Assembly: GCA_026120185.1 (NCBI GenBank)
Contig: JANUWF010001220.1
Location: 1,240,001 to 1,304,000, forward strand
Length of the DNA: 64,000 nt
Source: Voacanga thouarsii
Lineage: Eukaryota; Streptophyta; Magnoliopsida; Gentianales; Apocynaceae
Direction of reading: 5' to 3'
Positions within the stretch are counted from its first letter, which is position 1, and every line of letters starts with the position of its first letter. Made by a program: the position numbers and the translations under genes. The notes beneath the pieces were generated by a model. The model saw only the letters and a program-made list of their open reading frames with translations. It ran no database searches and had not been told where the DNA came from. Below are positions 10,375 through 22,402 of this stretch, piece after piece.

Positions 10375-11797
10375 TGATGCGTTAGATTTGGGTATATAAA
10401 AATCACACAATTTTGAACCCATTCATAATCAAATTTAATTAAAACATTAATCTCCAATTTACACATATGAGCAAGTGTATTCATTATTAAGCATAGTATA
10501 GAAAATTAACGAATATCGATCCTCAAGGAACATGTACATACTAATTACTTTTCATTCAATGTTTAACTTACCAATTAGAGTGATAAAAAGTAAAAATAAA
10601 GATAAAGGTAAAGCCAAATATATACACAACTCTTGGAGAGAAAAACATGGAATTAAATAATTATTCTTGAGAATATAACATGAATTTTCCAACATTTATC
10701 ACAATCAATTATGGTCTTGGCATTATGAAGGAATAAAGATAGAATCCATTTCTTTTCCAATCTATGGAATTACTATTTTTCGATCAAATTAGTAGATTTT
10801 CCAATCAAACCAACATAACCAAAGAAATGCATTAAACTCATTTCTTATGAATATCCCTATACTCTAGGCAATATGAACATGAAATTAGCCAAATGACCCT
10901 ATACTCTAGGCAAAATTAACTAACCTTTGATTACTTAGGTTTAATTCCAAACCTTTTTCCCAATCCAATTAAGATAACAATTCTATAGAATTAATTAAAT
11001 TGAACTTAATATTAACTTCGTTTCCCAAGTCCATTAGAAGGAAATTTAACTTCATCAATCCACCAAAAGAAAAGCAAATAATCAAATACCAAGAAAAACA
11101 ATGAATCGATCGAAGATTGAATAAATTGCAATATCGTGAATCCAAAAATAACATTCAATTACAATTAAAATACTAATCTCGTCATTGTTCAAAGAAAAAG
11201 AAAACAAAGGTCATAGAAAGAACTCATAGACAAGCATTCTTTTCCTCCTTTGGTAACTTTCTTGAACAATGCTCATTCGAGTAATAAACTCCCCTTCAAT
11301 GAATGATTTTAGCTTTGATTTCTTAAATTCATAAATTAATCTTCACTTGTTCTTAATTAAATAAGCCCATTGATTGCGAAAAATCATTCCACAGAAGTTC
11401 TGGGACGAGTACAGATGGAAACAAGTGAATCTCTTAGGCAATTCCTAATTTAGGTTGAAAAAGAACTTTGAACTGCTACAATAGAGTAGGGTCGGCGCCA
11501 GGTCACTTCGTCTAGACTGGCTCTGGTCCAACACTGGTTTCTCCCAAATTTTGCTCTGTTTTCCTTTGTTTTCCATATTAGAACCATGGCTGATTCAGTT
11601 ACATTGGGTAGGCTCCAAGCTAGCTCTGGAAATCTACAATTTTGCTCTAAATATTTCAATTTCTGTATAGAATTATGAAAAATATTTTTCACAAGCAAAA
11701 TATCAAATAGGAAGGAAAATAGCTAGTTATTGAACTAAAAGTATCACAAAATAATCTCAAATAACTAGAAAAATATAGATAAAATTACGCCCTATCA
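10375..11797 (-). mobile_element. solo LTR A2 (family of A1)
   Basis: A 1423-bp LTR on the minus strand starts TGATAGGGCG (11797) and ends ACGCATCA (10375). It aligns to the A1 LTR at both ends. No polypurine tract precedes it and no primer site follows it. The flanks AATGG (10370-10374) and AGTGG (11798-11802) match at four of five bases, so it is a solo LTR formed by LTR-LTR recombination. It carries GGCGCC at 11494, about 120 bp upstream of a TATTTAA box. In the leader part the word GCCTAGAGTATAGGG occurs twice, in the zone that holds the GACCAA stem-loops in A1. Confidence 0.8.
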
Positions 11798-11802
11798 AGT
11801 GG

Positions 11803-13106
11803 CACCGCCTGTTTAAGGGGAAATGACTCCGCTTGGGGTAACCTTAACCAATCCAAAAAATTGCTGAAATGAAGCGGCGCAGCTAGGGTTGAAAAAATAA
11901 CACCATTTGATAAAAAAAAGGAGACAGTGCCATTTTCTATCAGATATAATACATATCTCATTTACTATCAGATATAGTACAGAACATATACGAGTTTCAA
12001 CTAAATTCTAGTGATTTTTTGGCCTTATCCTCCTAGATTCAAATTCCCAAAAAAAATGGAGCTCATCATTCAATTGATCCGGCTGATCCAAGCCAAGTAG
12101 TTATACTGTCCATTCAAGCTAACCCCTGGTCAGTTGGTCGAGTGATCTAGCTGTCCTTCAAGCTTTTCACCATTCAGTTATCTAGTTGTTCCCTAGCCTT
12201 TTGTTTGCTAACACTTTGCCTCTTTTTTTATTTATTAGGACTCGACCAGGCTTATGGAACAAAAAATCTCCTTTGCTTCCACACTGCTATCCTTGAAATT
12301 TGAGTCCAAAAATGACTCTTTCTTCAAACGGCTGCAACTTTTACTCTTCTCTTCTGCTTATTTGAATTTTGAAAGAATAAAAACCTTTAGCTTTATCCCT
12401 TTGTCATGTCTCGTGCCCAAAAGGTGTGGCACGACCGTATCACTAGAGTGTTTCCCTAGTAATACGAAGTCTTATATTTAAAAACTTAAATAACTAAATA
12501 TTCTCTCAAAAATAATAAACAAAAAATGTATAACTAATTCTCTCCTAAAAATCTGATCAATACTCAAATAAAATATGTTTAACTTATTACACAAAAGAGC
12601 AAAAAAAAAAAAAAAAACACTTACACTTGTCTTATCAAGTGCTTAAGTAACATGGGTGGAAAATAAATAAAATAAATCACTAATCAAAATAAATCACCTT
12701 AAAGTACATTCCTAGTAGAAAAAGCCTTCGTACTAATTATCATTAGAATTTGAAAGGAGAAAATATTAAAAAAGTGAGCCAACCACATGCTCAGTAAGTA
12801 GTAATGAATCACTTTTCCAAAATAAAGTTTATTATACTTGTACATAATATATATACATGTATACTATACATTTACAAAGAATAGTAATAACAACAACAAC
12901 AACTATTATCAAACATTTAATATTAAAACATTCTTATAACACATTAAGAAAAATATAAGCTTTTGTTTATATAAATAACTCAATAAATCTCAAATTATTT
13001 TCAGTAAGTATAAATTTTAAACATTTAAAATATACCAAATAAGTCTTTTTTTCAAACCTTAACCCAACTAAAAATCAATAATATATATATAGATAAATAT
13101 ATCTTA
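11803..13106. other. unassigned sequence, possibly LTR remnants
   Basis: 11803-11890 has CG-rich words (GGCACCGCC, AAGCGGCGC) like the islands of the G/J LTRs and may continue J. From about 12402 the phrase TGTCATGTCTCGTGCCC followed by GGTGTGGCACGACC looks like a chromovirus LTR start, but no second copy confirms it. The ORF at 12254-12481 is not recognisable. Short CAA repeats occur near 12890. Confidence 0.3.
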
Positions 13107-13111
13107 TTGAC

Positions 13112-14075
13112 TGATGTGAACTCCTTGGGGTTAGTTTTTATGGTGAATTTCATGGCTAAAATTAGGAAAAAAAATTACAAGATCCAAAAAATGACATAAA
13201 ACAAAGTTTTTATAAAAAAACAATAAACACTAACTCAAAATACTAGAATCCTAGGGCCAAATAAAGAACCTAGAACCCAAGAATAGAGAATCAAATCTTC
13301 CAAAATACGGCCAAAGACCCTTGGCTCCACTAAAAACTAAGAACAATTGTAGAAGGGATTTAAGCAACCAATTTGACCTCCAACAAGAACCTTAAATTAT
13401 AAAAAATCTAAGACCTAACTTCACAAGCTAATTAATCTATCCTAAAGGGTTTATAGACCAGATTCAAAGGGAATGACTAGATTTTAAGAATGGTTTTGAT
13501 GATAATAGGAAATACCTAAGAGAGAGACTCTTTGATTCAACTAAAAAATATTCAAGGTTCTAACTTATATTTACAAATTGTAATAGGATATATATAGAGC
13601 CCCAAATCTAACCAACTTAAGGTTACAAATCTTGGTCAAAATAAAGCCTAAAAATAAGTTAATTTTGTCTTAAAAGACTTACATTTCATGGGCTAAATAT
13701 AATAGCCGAGACTAGCTTGAAACAAAATAAAAATGAGCATTCAGAAGGTTTGCATGGCCATGCATAGGAGCTACACAGTCGTGCTAGAATCAAGCCTCTT
13801 CAAATTGATCCATGTATTTTGCAGAGATTTTTACTCCCATTAGTTTGGGTGCACGGCCGGTTTGGTAGTCATACACGTATGTGCATTCAAGCCGTGCAAC
13901 CCCTATTGTTTGCACTCAAACTTGTTCTCCTTGATCTCATTTGTCTTCGAATGGATGCCTTTGACCCTCTGTGAGAGTTGTTGATCATCTTGAATTCTTT
14001 ATGGCACTCATTGCTTCACAAGCTTCACACTCATTTGCTTGATAGTTTTGTTTACTTGAATTCCCTCTTGAAATC
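13112..14075 (-). mobile_element. element H: 3' LTR, distal part
   Basis: This aligns along its length with the H 5' LTR at 54263-55273 (for example GTTTTTATGGTGAATTTC and TAATAGCCGAGACTAGCTTG in both). It ends at the G target site AAATC (14071-14075). The missing 0.1 kb of this LTR is at 41418-41520. Confidence 0.85.
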
Positions 14076-15058
14076 TATGAGCCCACGATCTATTTGGGGC
14101 CTCGGGGCTTTCTTTTTTTTATATCTGGTTTGGGCTTGAGCCCATGTGTTAGGGGCTTAATTAATAGAGGGAGTGATTAGAGGATTTATTAGCAATTATT
14201 ACTCCTAAGACTAATTTACGTTCTGTTAGTACGTTATTTCTGACATTCACGTTGTTCGCCATTCAAAGACTATCCAGGAAGAGAAGAAGGGCCAGGAGAA
14301 GGAGGTATGGGAAGGGGAAGTGAGACTACAGGTTTAGGTAATTTGTGTTCCCTTATATTTTTGTCAAGGTTTAATTGCTATCTAGGGTTCTTGATTTTGA
14401 AATTCTGATTTGGGGAAATTTTGAATCTGATAATTCTAATAGGGTAATGATAAATGGGACTGTAGGGGAAAAAAGAAATTGGAGGTGATAAGAGTAGTCT
14501 GTGATTCAGTGTTTCTGGTAAGAGATTCAGACTTATATGCACTTTTAGTTCTTCACCGGTGTTTTACTAAATTCTCTTTCTGTTTTGAGATTCTGAAAAT
14601 TATGTTTCTATATATTAGGATTGAGCATGGTGAATAGATTATTTCAATGAATGAGTTATTATGCTAATATGTATGGTCTATGAGTTAAATAATTTTTCTG
14701 TTCTGGCACTGTTCTAATGTCTAATTTTTTATTTCATTCTGTTTGATGTTTGGGGCATGGAATTAGTAGGAATGATCCCATTTCGTTCTGTGTACTAGCT
14801 CTAGGCTAGGGGGATACAATATTTAGTTCACCTATTCTGTGTACAAGCCCTTTTCCTATGGGATACAATAGTTAGGGGTACTGATATCAGTTAAGCTAAA
14901 CCCAATCCCCAAACATGAATCATCTTCTTGAATTAAGACATGTTTAAGTATGTATCATGTATGTTTAAATAGTTTTGTGCATAAAATGGTATTTTTCCTT
15001 GATAAAGTAGATGGTTAGATTGGTTTTTGGGGTTGAGAGGTTGCAAGTTGGCTTTCTG

Positions 15059-18000
15059 TGTTAGGGATTGTTGGGTATCTCTCACGTAAATAATATATGG
15101 CGCAACAAAAAAATAAGAACGAGATACCAACCCAAGATCCGCATATGTGTGGAAAACAAGACAGATAGAGAGCAAAGGTAATAGCTTTTTACCTTTCTTT
15201 GATCATGTGGAAAACAAAATTTTCTTTCTTCAAGTCGAGGCGCGATCCAGCAATCTTCTTGGTTAAACATCACGAGAGTTGAATATCCAACTACTATAAT
15301 TATAGTAGGTGATTATCTTTAACAGAAATCCACAAGGAGGAACACTCAAGCACCAAGATTTTTTGTACTAGCAAAAACAACAATGGCAACTAGGGTTATG
15401 GTTTTTCATTTTCTCTTTGCTAAAGAAAAACGAGATAGAGAGAAGAGAAGGTTTTTCAGTTGTTTTTGGCGTTAAAAAAACCCTTAAGCTAGGGTTTCGT
15501 GCATATCATACATATAACACGAAAAAACCTACTAAAACTGAGAATTCTAAAACAATTAGAATCCTTTAATTGTAATTAGAAACATCAAGTTCTCACAATT
15601 ATAATTTGGACCATAAATTATAACTAATTATAATTTGGCCACAACAACTTTTCTTTCTCACAATTAACCCCACTATGTTATCAAATAACATTTTGAGTAT
15701 ACAATCCTCTATTTTGTGTGACCTATTAGGTTTCTCGGTCAATTAGTAGCGAACATGAATTAATCTAAACGTCTTTGAGATTAATAATCCATAATTAATT
15801 AGAATTAATCATATCGATTCTAATAAGGATTGATTTATTAATTCATCAATTAATAAACCCATATTCCCAAATCATGAGTGGTATCTAGCAACACATCATG
15901 ACCACCCAAGAGTCCAGGAAGTCAAGTGGCTTGACATGAACCCTTCAATAACAAACTACAGTGCAATTAACTCCTTTCACCATACAATATCTCATTCGGT
16001 CTGAAGTACAGAATTAGTGCCAACTCCCTCCAGAATATATATTAATTTTGGCCCGAATATAATAATAGTTGTACCAGGAACCCATTACTTTAGATGTGTA
16101 TCAATTGAAATTGTTTCCAATACACAGTCGCCTTGGCCAAGGACTTCTTGAGTAGTAATTCTTACAAGTGACCGTGAGATATTCGTCCCTACTATTAGGA
16201 GTAGTGAATTCTTTATTGACCTTTTCAACTACTTTTGTTTACCTCACAATGTACCCAATATCCATCCCATAGATGGCTCTCGATCTGGCTCCAGAGATTG
16301 GAATCAAAGCACAATGCTCAGCAAACAAAGTATCTTGGAGATCTTAAGTCTAATGATACTTACACGTTTGCTATATTGAGATTATATCACTGGTACTAAA
16401 TAGTTATCCATATGATTATCTCATAGTTAGGTTATCCAATGAACTTGTTCTATTAACAAGCATCCACGTGTTAACTTTGAGTATCTCAATACTCACAGAT
16501 ATGAGAACTACGGCCTAATCAAATCAGGAAATCTAACACATGCTAGTCTTAATGCATTAATGATGTCCAGTCTCATTAATACTACGACTAAGGGACTATT
16601 TAAGTACTAACACTATACAGTGTAGTAGGAATCTCATATCATGATTTCTATCATGATTTTCTTAACACAGTGTTGTACCAGGGACTTTATCTAACAATTA
16701 TATTACACAAAAGTAAACAAAAGAAACTGTAAGATAAATAATGCATTTTATTAAAATAAAATGTGTCATATATAACGTATAAGTGATTATCTCTAGGGCA
16801 TAACACTAACAGGGATATGCCCTAGAGTCAATTTGTACTTATACTATTATCGTTATATATTATGTAATAATACGAGGCATTTTTTTCCTTGAATAATGCA
16901 TTTAGTTTTGTGGTCATCAAGTACGTGACTTGATAGTAAAATCCTACAATCAATACAATGACTATTTTTAAAGTGTCCTTGATCGATTATTATTAGTGGA
17001 ATAATAATAAATTAAGATTAATATATTTGTGGCTTGATGGCTATATTTGACTGGTCATGGATATATGTGATATCAAGTCAAAACATAAATAATTATTAAA
17101 GAACATTGTATTTGACATGACCTACTGTAAAAGTACTTCATGGAACATGTCATAAGTACTTTCTAGTCATAATGATATTAAAAGTCCTTCAACCTGAATT
17201 TATCGTAGTTTTCTACTTAATAAATTCTATATTTTAACGTTGTCTAAAGTTTTCTTTAACTAGATAATAAATTAGACCACTGTTGGATATAGAATAAACC
17301 AGGGAAAGGAATATGATTGATAGTGAAGGAATTTATCCCTCTCAATTATAGGAGAGATATACATGGGTCCCTTGATAAGTTAGACTGTTAAAATACATGA
17401 CTGTGCTCAAATATATCAATTTGATATCAATTTGAGATATTGATATCATTTGTCTGAACAGTTTACTATGAGATCAAGAAATAATTGATTAAGCTTAATA
17501 AGGATGACATGCTCCATGCCTTATACTTAATCTAGATATCGTGTGACAAAAGGATTAAATATAAAGTTATGATTTGGTTCAAAGAGATCACTTATCTTCA
17601 TTTAACCTAGATAGTTATATGTTTTGTTAGAAATTACTTATAACTTATGGGCCATTTAAATGTGATTTGGACACACTGTTAGTGTTAAATGAACCTATAG
17701 GGTTACACAATAAGTGAACTCATTAGGTTTTTTTTTCTCGGTAACCAAGTTCGATGAATCTGAAAATATGTCTAAGTTAATTGAACTTAGAGAATTGACC
17801 GGATAGAATGAATATGGAAATATGTTCACATTCGATGTATCTAGATGATGTTCAGATTGTAAGAATCTGACTTGGTAAATTAATTCGTTAAATTATCGAG
17901 ATAATGGTAGAATTTTATTATATCAGTTTTAATATAATCTGAATTTAAAATAAAATATGATAAAATATTATCAGAGTTGGACTCCAAGAGGCTCAGGTGA

Positions 18001-18346
18001 TTATTAAGAAAACCCTAGCTATCCTCTCAAGGGGGTTCTCTGTTAAAAAATATTCGTGCCTTTAGTCACCAGAAAAAAAAAATTTAAGCCTCTCAAACCC
18101 TAGGCGCTAGCATTCTCGGGGTAACGAGTTAGTTCGCTGTGTGTATCTGATAAAGGGCATTTGCACATTGCAGCATCTAGTGATCGTTTGAGTTGCACGT
18201 ACGACAGCAAAATCAGAATTCAAGGATCTTGATTACACCTTATAGAGGTAATTCTGTAATCCCTAAATCATCTTAATCATTTGGCTTGGGTCTTCGGAAG
18301 GGATTCGTGGATGGTTTTCGCGTTTAGGAATCTATGAGTCCTAACA
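15059..18346 (+). mobile_element. solo LTR Q (Copia-like) with nested Copia-C LTR
   Basis: Q starts TGTTAGGGATATGCCC (split) and ends GAGTCCTAACA, giving TGTTAGG/CCTAACA inverted ends. The flanks TTCTG (15054-15058) and TTCTA (18347-18351) match at four of five bases. Without the nested LTR it is about 1.54 kb. Its first bases resemble Copia C LTRs (TGTTAG...TGCCCTAGAG), which suggests a related family. No coding sequence. Confidence 0.75.
15069..16811 (-). mobile_element. solo LTR of Copia C inside Q
   Basis: This 1743-bp minus-strand LTR starts TGTTAGTGTTATGCCC (at 16811) and ends GATACCCAACA (at 15069). It is flanked by perfect GGGAT duplications at 15064-15068 and 16812-16816. It aligns throughout with the LTRs of the full Copia C at 24118 and 31750. 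Confidence 0.9.
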
Positions 18347-18389
18347 TTCTAAGCTATGAGAAAATTGCATTCGTGTAGCCTAGAGCTCA

Positions 18390-18475
18390 GTCGGCGCCGG
18401 CCTTGCTCTGCTCGGCCCTGGTGTAGCCGAGACGGCACCCGACACTGGCTTTCCACTGTTCAATGTTGGTGTCAA
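18390..18475 (+). promoter_or_regulatory. CG-rich GGCGCC island in G LTR
   Basis: GTCGGCGCCGGCC is followed by alternating GGC/GCC words (GACGGCACCCGACACTGGC). GTCGGC is the reverse complement of the DREB/CBF core GCCGAC. The same LTR position in the 3' LTR (36240-36345) is even richer in CG but lacks GGCGCC itself. Confidence 0.5.
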
Positions 18476-19161
18476 TTTTCTTTTGTACGGGCAACGATTT
18501 ATCCCCTTGCTTGATTTGTTATTATTTTCATTGAATCAATAACACCGGTTCAGTATTCGAGTATTAGTTATGCATCATTCGATTCAGTATTGAGTAAACT
18601 AAGGAATTCATTGTTCTCCTTTTCCCTCATCTTGTTTATTTGTGTGATAATCTAGGATCTTCTTAAGGTGGTACACAACCTTTCCGATTCTTTTCAGAAC
18701 TCTGACTCTCTGACTTTTGACCAAGAATCCTAATGTCATCCCCATAACCATGATAAATTACAGATTTTTGTTGAAAGGCTAAGTGCTTTGTGAATCTATT
18801 ACTTATGTAACTTGTTCAATCCCAGTTAAGTCATATTTTTTTATTGAGCTAGTGAGCTCACCCCTTATCTATTATTTCAAGTTCTCAGTTGGAAGAAGAA
18901 GAGTTAGACGAGTGGTTCGAGAAGGACTTAGAGTAATTTTTTTGAAGAGCTTATGTAATACACTATTCATTTTAGATTTGTACTGATGACAATTGAGGTT
19001 TTAGAGTTTGTTAGAATAGTACAAGTTTATTGTATTTTATTTTTTATTGTGTTTTAGTTAATGGCATTTAGGTTATTTTAGTTTATTTGTTTGTTCTGGT
19101 TCCGGGTTCGGTATTCTATTTTGGGATACTGCCATGTCATCCTCGGGTTCGAGGCGTGACA

Positions 19162-19937
19162 AAATCCTTTATACTTTGAATTTTCCCAAGGCATCATGAA
19201 CTGTAATTTAAGTTTCCATCATTCTTTTTGAGCTTTGGCATGTGGCTTGGATGGATTTCTATTATATCCCTCTTCTTGGTGTAAATTCATCATTGAATAA
19301 GTACCTACATAAGATCTCAAGTAAGAATTCTATTGCGAAGACAAAAATGTAGGTTTATGCTCTCCCACATACAACTCATTTTTCCTCTTATCTTCACTCT
19401 CATTTTTTTGTAGCTTATTCCTTATTGTTTTCATTTTTTAAGCAAAAGAGTGTTTCTCTCATTTTATCTCCCTTCTCTCTCTTTCTCTTCTTTTGCACCC
19501 TATTATTTTGAATTCTCCTTTAGCTCTCCTTATTTTCTCTCTTTGTTTTGTATCTTTCTTAATTTTTTTTTCTCTTGTGGTCTTCTTCTCTTATGGTGTT
19601 TTGATTTTTGAGTACCTCACTAGGAGGTAATAGAAGTAGAGTAATTTTTCTTTCTATCTTTTTTCAAGATGTATTTTTTCTCCTCTTTATGCACCACTTC
19701 TCTATCAAACATCCATGGCCTTCCCAACAAAATATGCCTGACTTGCATTAGAAACACATCACATAGTATTACATCTTTATAGGCTCCTATATCAAACTCA
19801 ACCTTAACTTGCTTTTTAACATTTACTTCACCGCAATCACTCAATTAATAAAGTTTATATGGTTTAGGATGTCTCATGATTTCTAATTCCAAGTCCTCCT
19901 TTAAGAAGACACTTATCACATTTGTGCAACTTCCTCT
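19162..19937 (-). repeat. duplicated piece of element H (LTR start, tail, protease)
   Basis: This repeats 41418-42193 nearly base for base, with scattered substitutions. It begins with the same AAATC target copy next to a G LTR end. It breaks off at CTCTATCC|AGGCC (19937/19938), where the G gag remnant begins abruptly. The shared insertion point shows that it is a duplication of the H-G junction and not an independent insertion. Confidence 0.85.
19620..19844 (-). pseudogene. H protease C-terminal part (duplicate copy)
   Basis: The ORF reads SDCGEVNVKKQVKVEFDIG, CDVFLMQVRHILLGRPW and MFDREVVH. This matches the C-terminal half of the aspartic protease domain of plant Gypsy polyproteins, in which an ILLGRPW block is typical. 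The catalytic aspartate lies upstream of this ORF in the damaged part of the duplicate. It is a copy of the protease at 41869-42096. Confidence 0.75.
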
Positions 19938-20525
19938 ATCCAGGCCAGGATTCCGTCTCGAGGACCAACCGATTTGTTTGTGGACTCTAAGCCAGGATTT
20001 AAGGAAGATTATCGGCTATCCGGCCTATAGTTACCAAGAGGCCTATTAGAGGAGCTTAGACATTGAGGCCAAGTTTAAGAGAACCGATGTTGAGAGGGGC
20101 GAAAAGAGGCCTAGGTCCGTGTTTAGCTAGGGACAGAGTGTTGGATCTGGATTTAGATAGGGGCAGAGTTTCAAGCTTGGATTTAGTCAAGGGCAGAGGA
20201 CTAGATTAGCACCGATGGGTAAGCCTGATGCCAATAGGAGAGCCATAGCCGGTTCGTCAGCACCGGGAGTCTCAAGAGGTCGCACTTTAAGTGCCACGGT
20301 TTCCACAGTGCCCTAGTACAATAAGCTGTGGAATAAATGTACTAACTGTGGTAGAAAACATCCAGGAGAGTGTAGGTAGGCCTTAGGCAGTTGCTTCAGG
20401 TGTGGGAAGCAAGAACATAAGGTTTACCAGGGCCTAGAGCTAATTTCGGGGCCAGCCCAAGTAAGTGTTAAGGTGTAGAACCAAAGATGGGAGAGCAAAG
20501 ATAGAAACCTAATGCTCGGGTTTTC
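19938..20525 (+). pseudogene. element G: gag remnant with zinc knuckles
   Basis: The gag begins mid-gene at the rearrangement junction. Readable parts are DIEAKFKRTDVERG, a Ser/Gly-rich linker with stops, and two zinc-knuckle-like blocks: CTNCGRKHPGEC and SCFRCGKQEHK (about 20337-20421). The second knuckle has lost its last cysteine. The N-terminal half is absent. It is closest to the gag of J. Confidence 0.75.
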
Positions 20526-20952
20526 GCACTTACTCATGATGAGGCCGAGGTAGTTGAGGACGTAGTAACAAGTACGATTCTAGTTAACTTTATGCCAGCT
20601 TATGTATTATTTGACTGTGGTGCTTCCTATTCATTTGTATCTCGTAGATTTGCCAAAATACTTAAAGCTATTTATACCTTATTAGACAATACTTAGGGTG
20701 TCTATTCCTAGTGGGAAGATTTTGGTTTCCAACCTTATGCATAGGTGTTGTAAGGTAGAGATTGAGGGAGAGGAGTTGGATGCGAGCTTGATTCAGTTGA
20801 ACATGGTGTACTTTGATATCATCTTAGGTATGGAGTGGTTAGCTAGAAATCACGTCTTAGTGGATTTTCGAGAAAAGAGAGTACAGTTTGCTTTGCTAGG
20901 AAAAACAGTGTTCCAATTCTAAAGCAAAGGAAGGGAGCCCAATAGAGGATCA
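20526..20952 (+). pseudogene. element G: aspartic protease
   Basis: The protease reads STILVNFMPAYVLFDCGAS, then an open stretch at 20698-20922 including VYFDIILGMEWLARNH and VDFREKRVQF. The usual catalytic DSG is DCG here (near 20610), and a stop separates the active-site block from the rest. The ILGMDWL-type flap region is conserved. The domain processes the polyprotein in active elements; this copy is dead. Confidence 0.8.
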
Positions 20953-22402
20953 ATGTCGGTGATTGCAGCGGTTAGAGCTCGCAAAAGTCTACAGAAGGGG
21001 TGTGAGGCATACTTGGCGTATATGGTAGATATTGAGAAGAAAGAACCATGTATTGAAGACATAGAAGTAGTGAGGGAATTCAAGGAGGTCTTTCTAGAAG
21101 ATCTGCTAAGTATACAATTGGAAAGGGAAATGGACTTTGAGATCAATTTGATACCAAGGGTTGATCCAATTTCAAAGGCCCCATACCGAATGGCATCAGC
21201 AGAATTGAGGGGGCTGAAAACCCAACTTCAAGATTTGCTAAACAAGAAGTTCATTTGTCCCAGTGTTTTTCCATGGGGTGCACCTATCTTGTTTGTAAAA
21301 AAGAAGGGGCAGCATGAGGATTTGCATTAATTATCGGGAGTTGAACAAAATCATGGTAAAGAACAAGTACCCATTACTGTGAATTGATGATTTATTTAAT
21401 TAGCTAAAGGGGGCTAAGGTGTTCTCAAAGATAGACTAGTGATCGGAATATCATCAATTGTGCATCAAGCCCGAGGACATACCGAATAGTGCTTTTAGAA
21501 CACATTATGGACACTATAAGTTCTTGGTCATGCCTTTTGATTTGACTAACGCTCCTGCAGCATTCATGGAGTTGATGAATAGAGTCTTCAATGACGAATT
21601 AGACAAGTTCGTAGTTGTGTTCATCGTCGACATTTTGGTGTACTCTCCATCAGAAAAAGCTCACCGAGAGCATCTAAAGATAGTGTTACAAAGGCTTCGT
21701 GACTAGAAACTGTATGCAAAGTTCAGTAAATGTCAGTTTTGGTTGAGGAGTGTAGCGTTTCTGGGCCATATGATCTCGGAGGAAGGAGTTGCTGTGGATC
21801 TTAAGAAGATTGATGAAATCCTTGATTGGCCTAGACCGACTACTTTTTTTGAGGTTAGGAGCTTATTGGGTTTGACAGGTTATTACCGAAAGTTTGTGAA
21901 AGATTTCTCCAAGATAGCCATTCCATTGACCCAGCTTACTCAAAAAAGGGTCTTGTTCAAATGGAGTGATGCGTGCAAAAGGAGCTTCCAAGAATTGAAG
22001 AGGTTGTTGACTTGTGCACCAGTTTTGGCCTTACCCTCTGGGGCTAGGGGTTTTACCATCTATAGTGATGCATCAAAGAATGAATTAGGCTGCGTGTTGA
22101 TGCAAAATAGGAAAGTAATAGCTTATGCATTGCGTCAGTTGAAACCCTATGAGCAAAACTACCCGACTTACGATCTAGAGTTAGTAGCAGTAGTATTCGT
22201 ATTGAAGATCTAGAGATATTACCTGTATGGTGAAACGTGTGAGGTCTTCACTGATCATCAGAGCTTGAAGTATTTATTCACCCAAAAAGAGTTGAATATA
22301 AGGCAGAGGCGAGGTCTAGAATTAATTAAAGATTATGGTTTGAAAATAAACTATCATCCAGGAAAAGTAAACCTTGCAGTTGATGCTCTTAGTAGGAAAT
22401 GA
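20953..22402 (+). pseudogene. element G: reverse transcriptase and RNase H
   Basis: An ORF at 20953-21330 covers the linker and first RT blocks (SVFPWGAPILFVKKK). After a frameshift come [28 protein letters not shown] and [19 protein letters not shown]. The catalytic block is [13 protein letters not shown] instead of the usual IDD form, so a catalytic Asp is replaced by Val. After a stop, 21743-22213 gives the RT thumb ([15 protein letters not shown]) and the RNase H start ([15 protein letters not shown]), continuing through stops to [13 protein letters not shown] (22402). Order and motifs are those of Tekay/Del chromoviruses. Confidence 0.9.

Larger units (their letters stand above)
14076..19161 (+). 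mobile_element. solo LTR of Tekay-like family G (interrupted by Q)
   Basis: The LTR starts TATGAGCC (TGTGAGCC in the other copy) and ends GGCGTGACA. It is flanked by perfect 5-bp duplications AAATC at 14071-14075 and 19162-19166. The uninterrupted target is preserved in the sister H LTR at 55269-55273. Its own sequence is 14076-15058 plus 18352-19161, about 1.8 kb. Element Q occupies the gap. It carries GTCGGCGCCGG at 18390. Confidence 0.85.

Noticed and set aside
12254..12481. 75-codon ORF
   Set aside because: No recognisable domain; lies in unassigned probable repeat sequence.
14076..19161. A 5-kb LTR for family G
   Set aside because: 3.3 kb of it is a separate insertion (Q with a nested Copia-C LTR), each with its own target duplication; the true LTR is about 1.8 kb.
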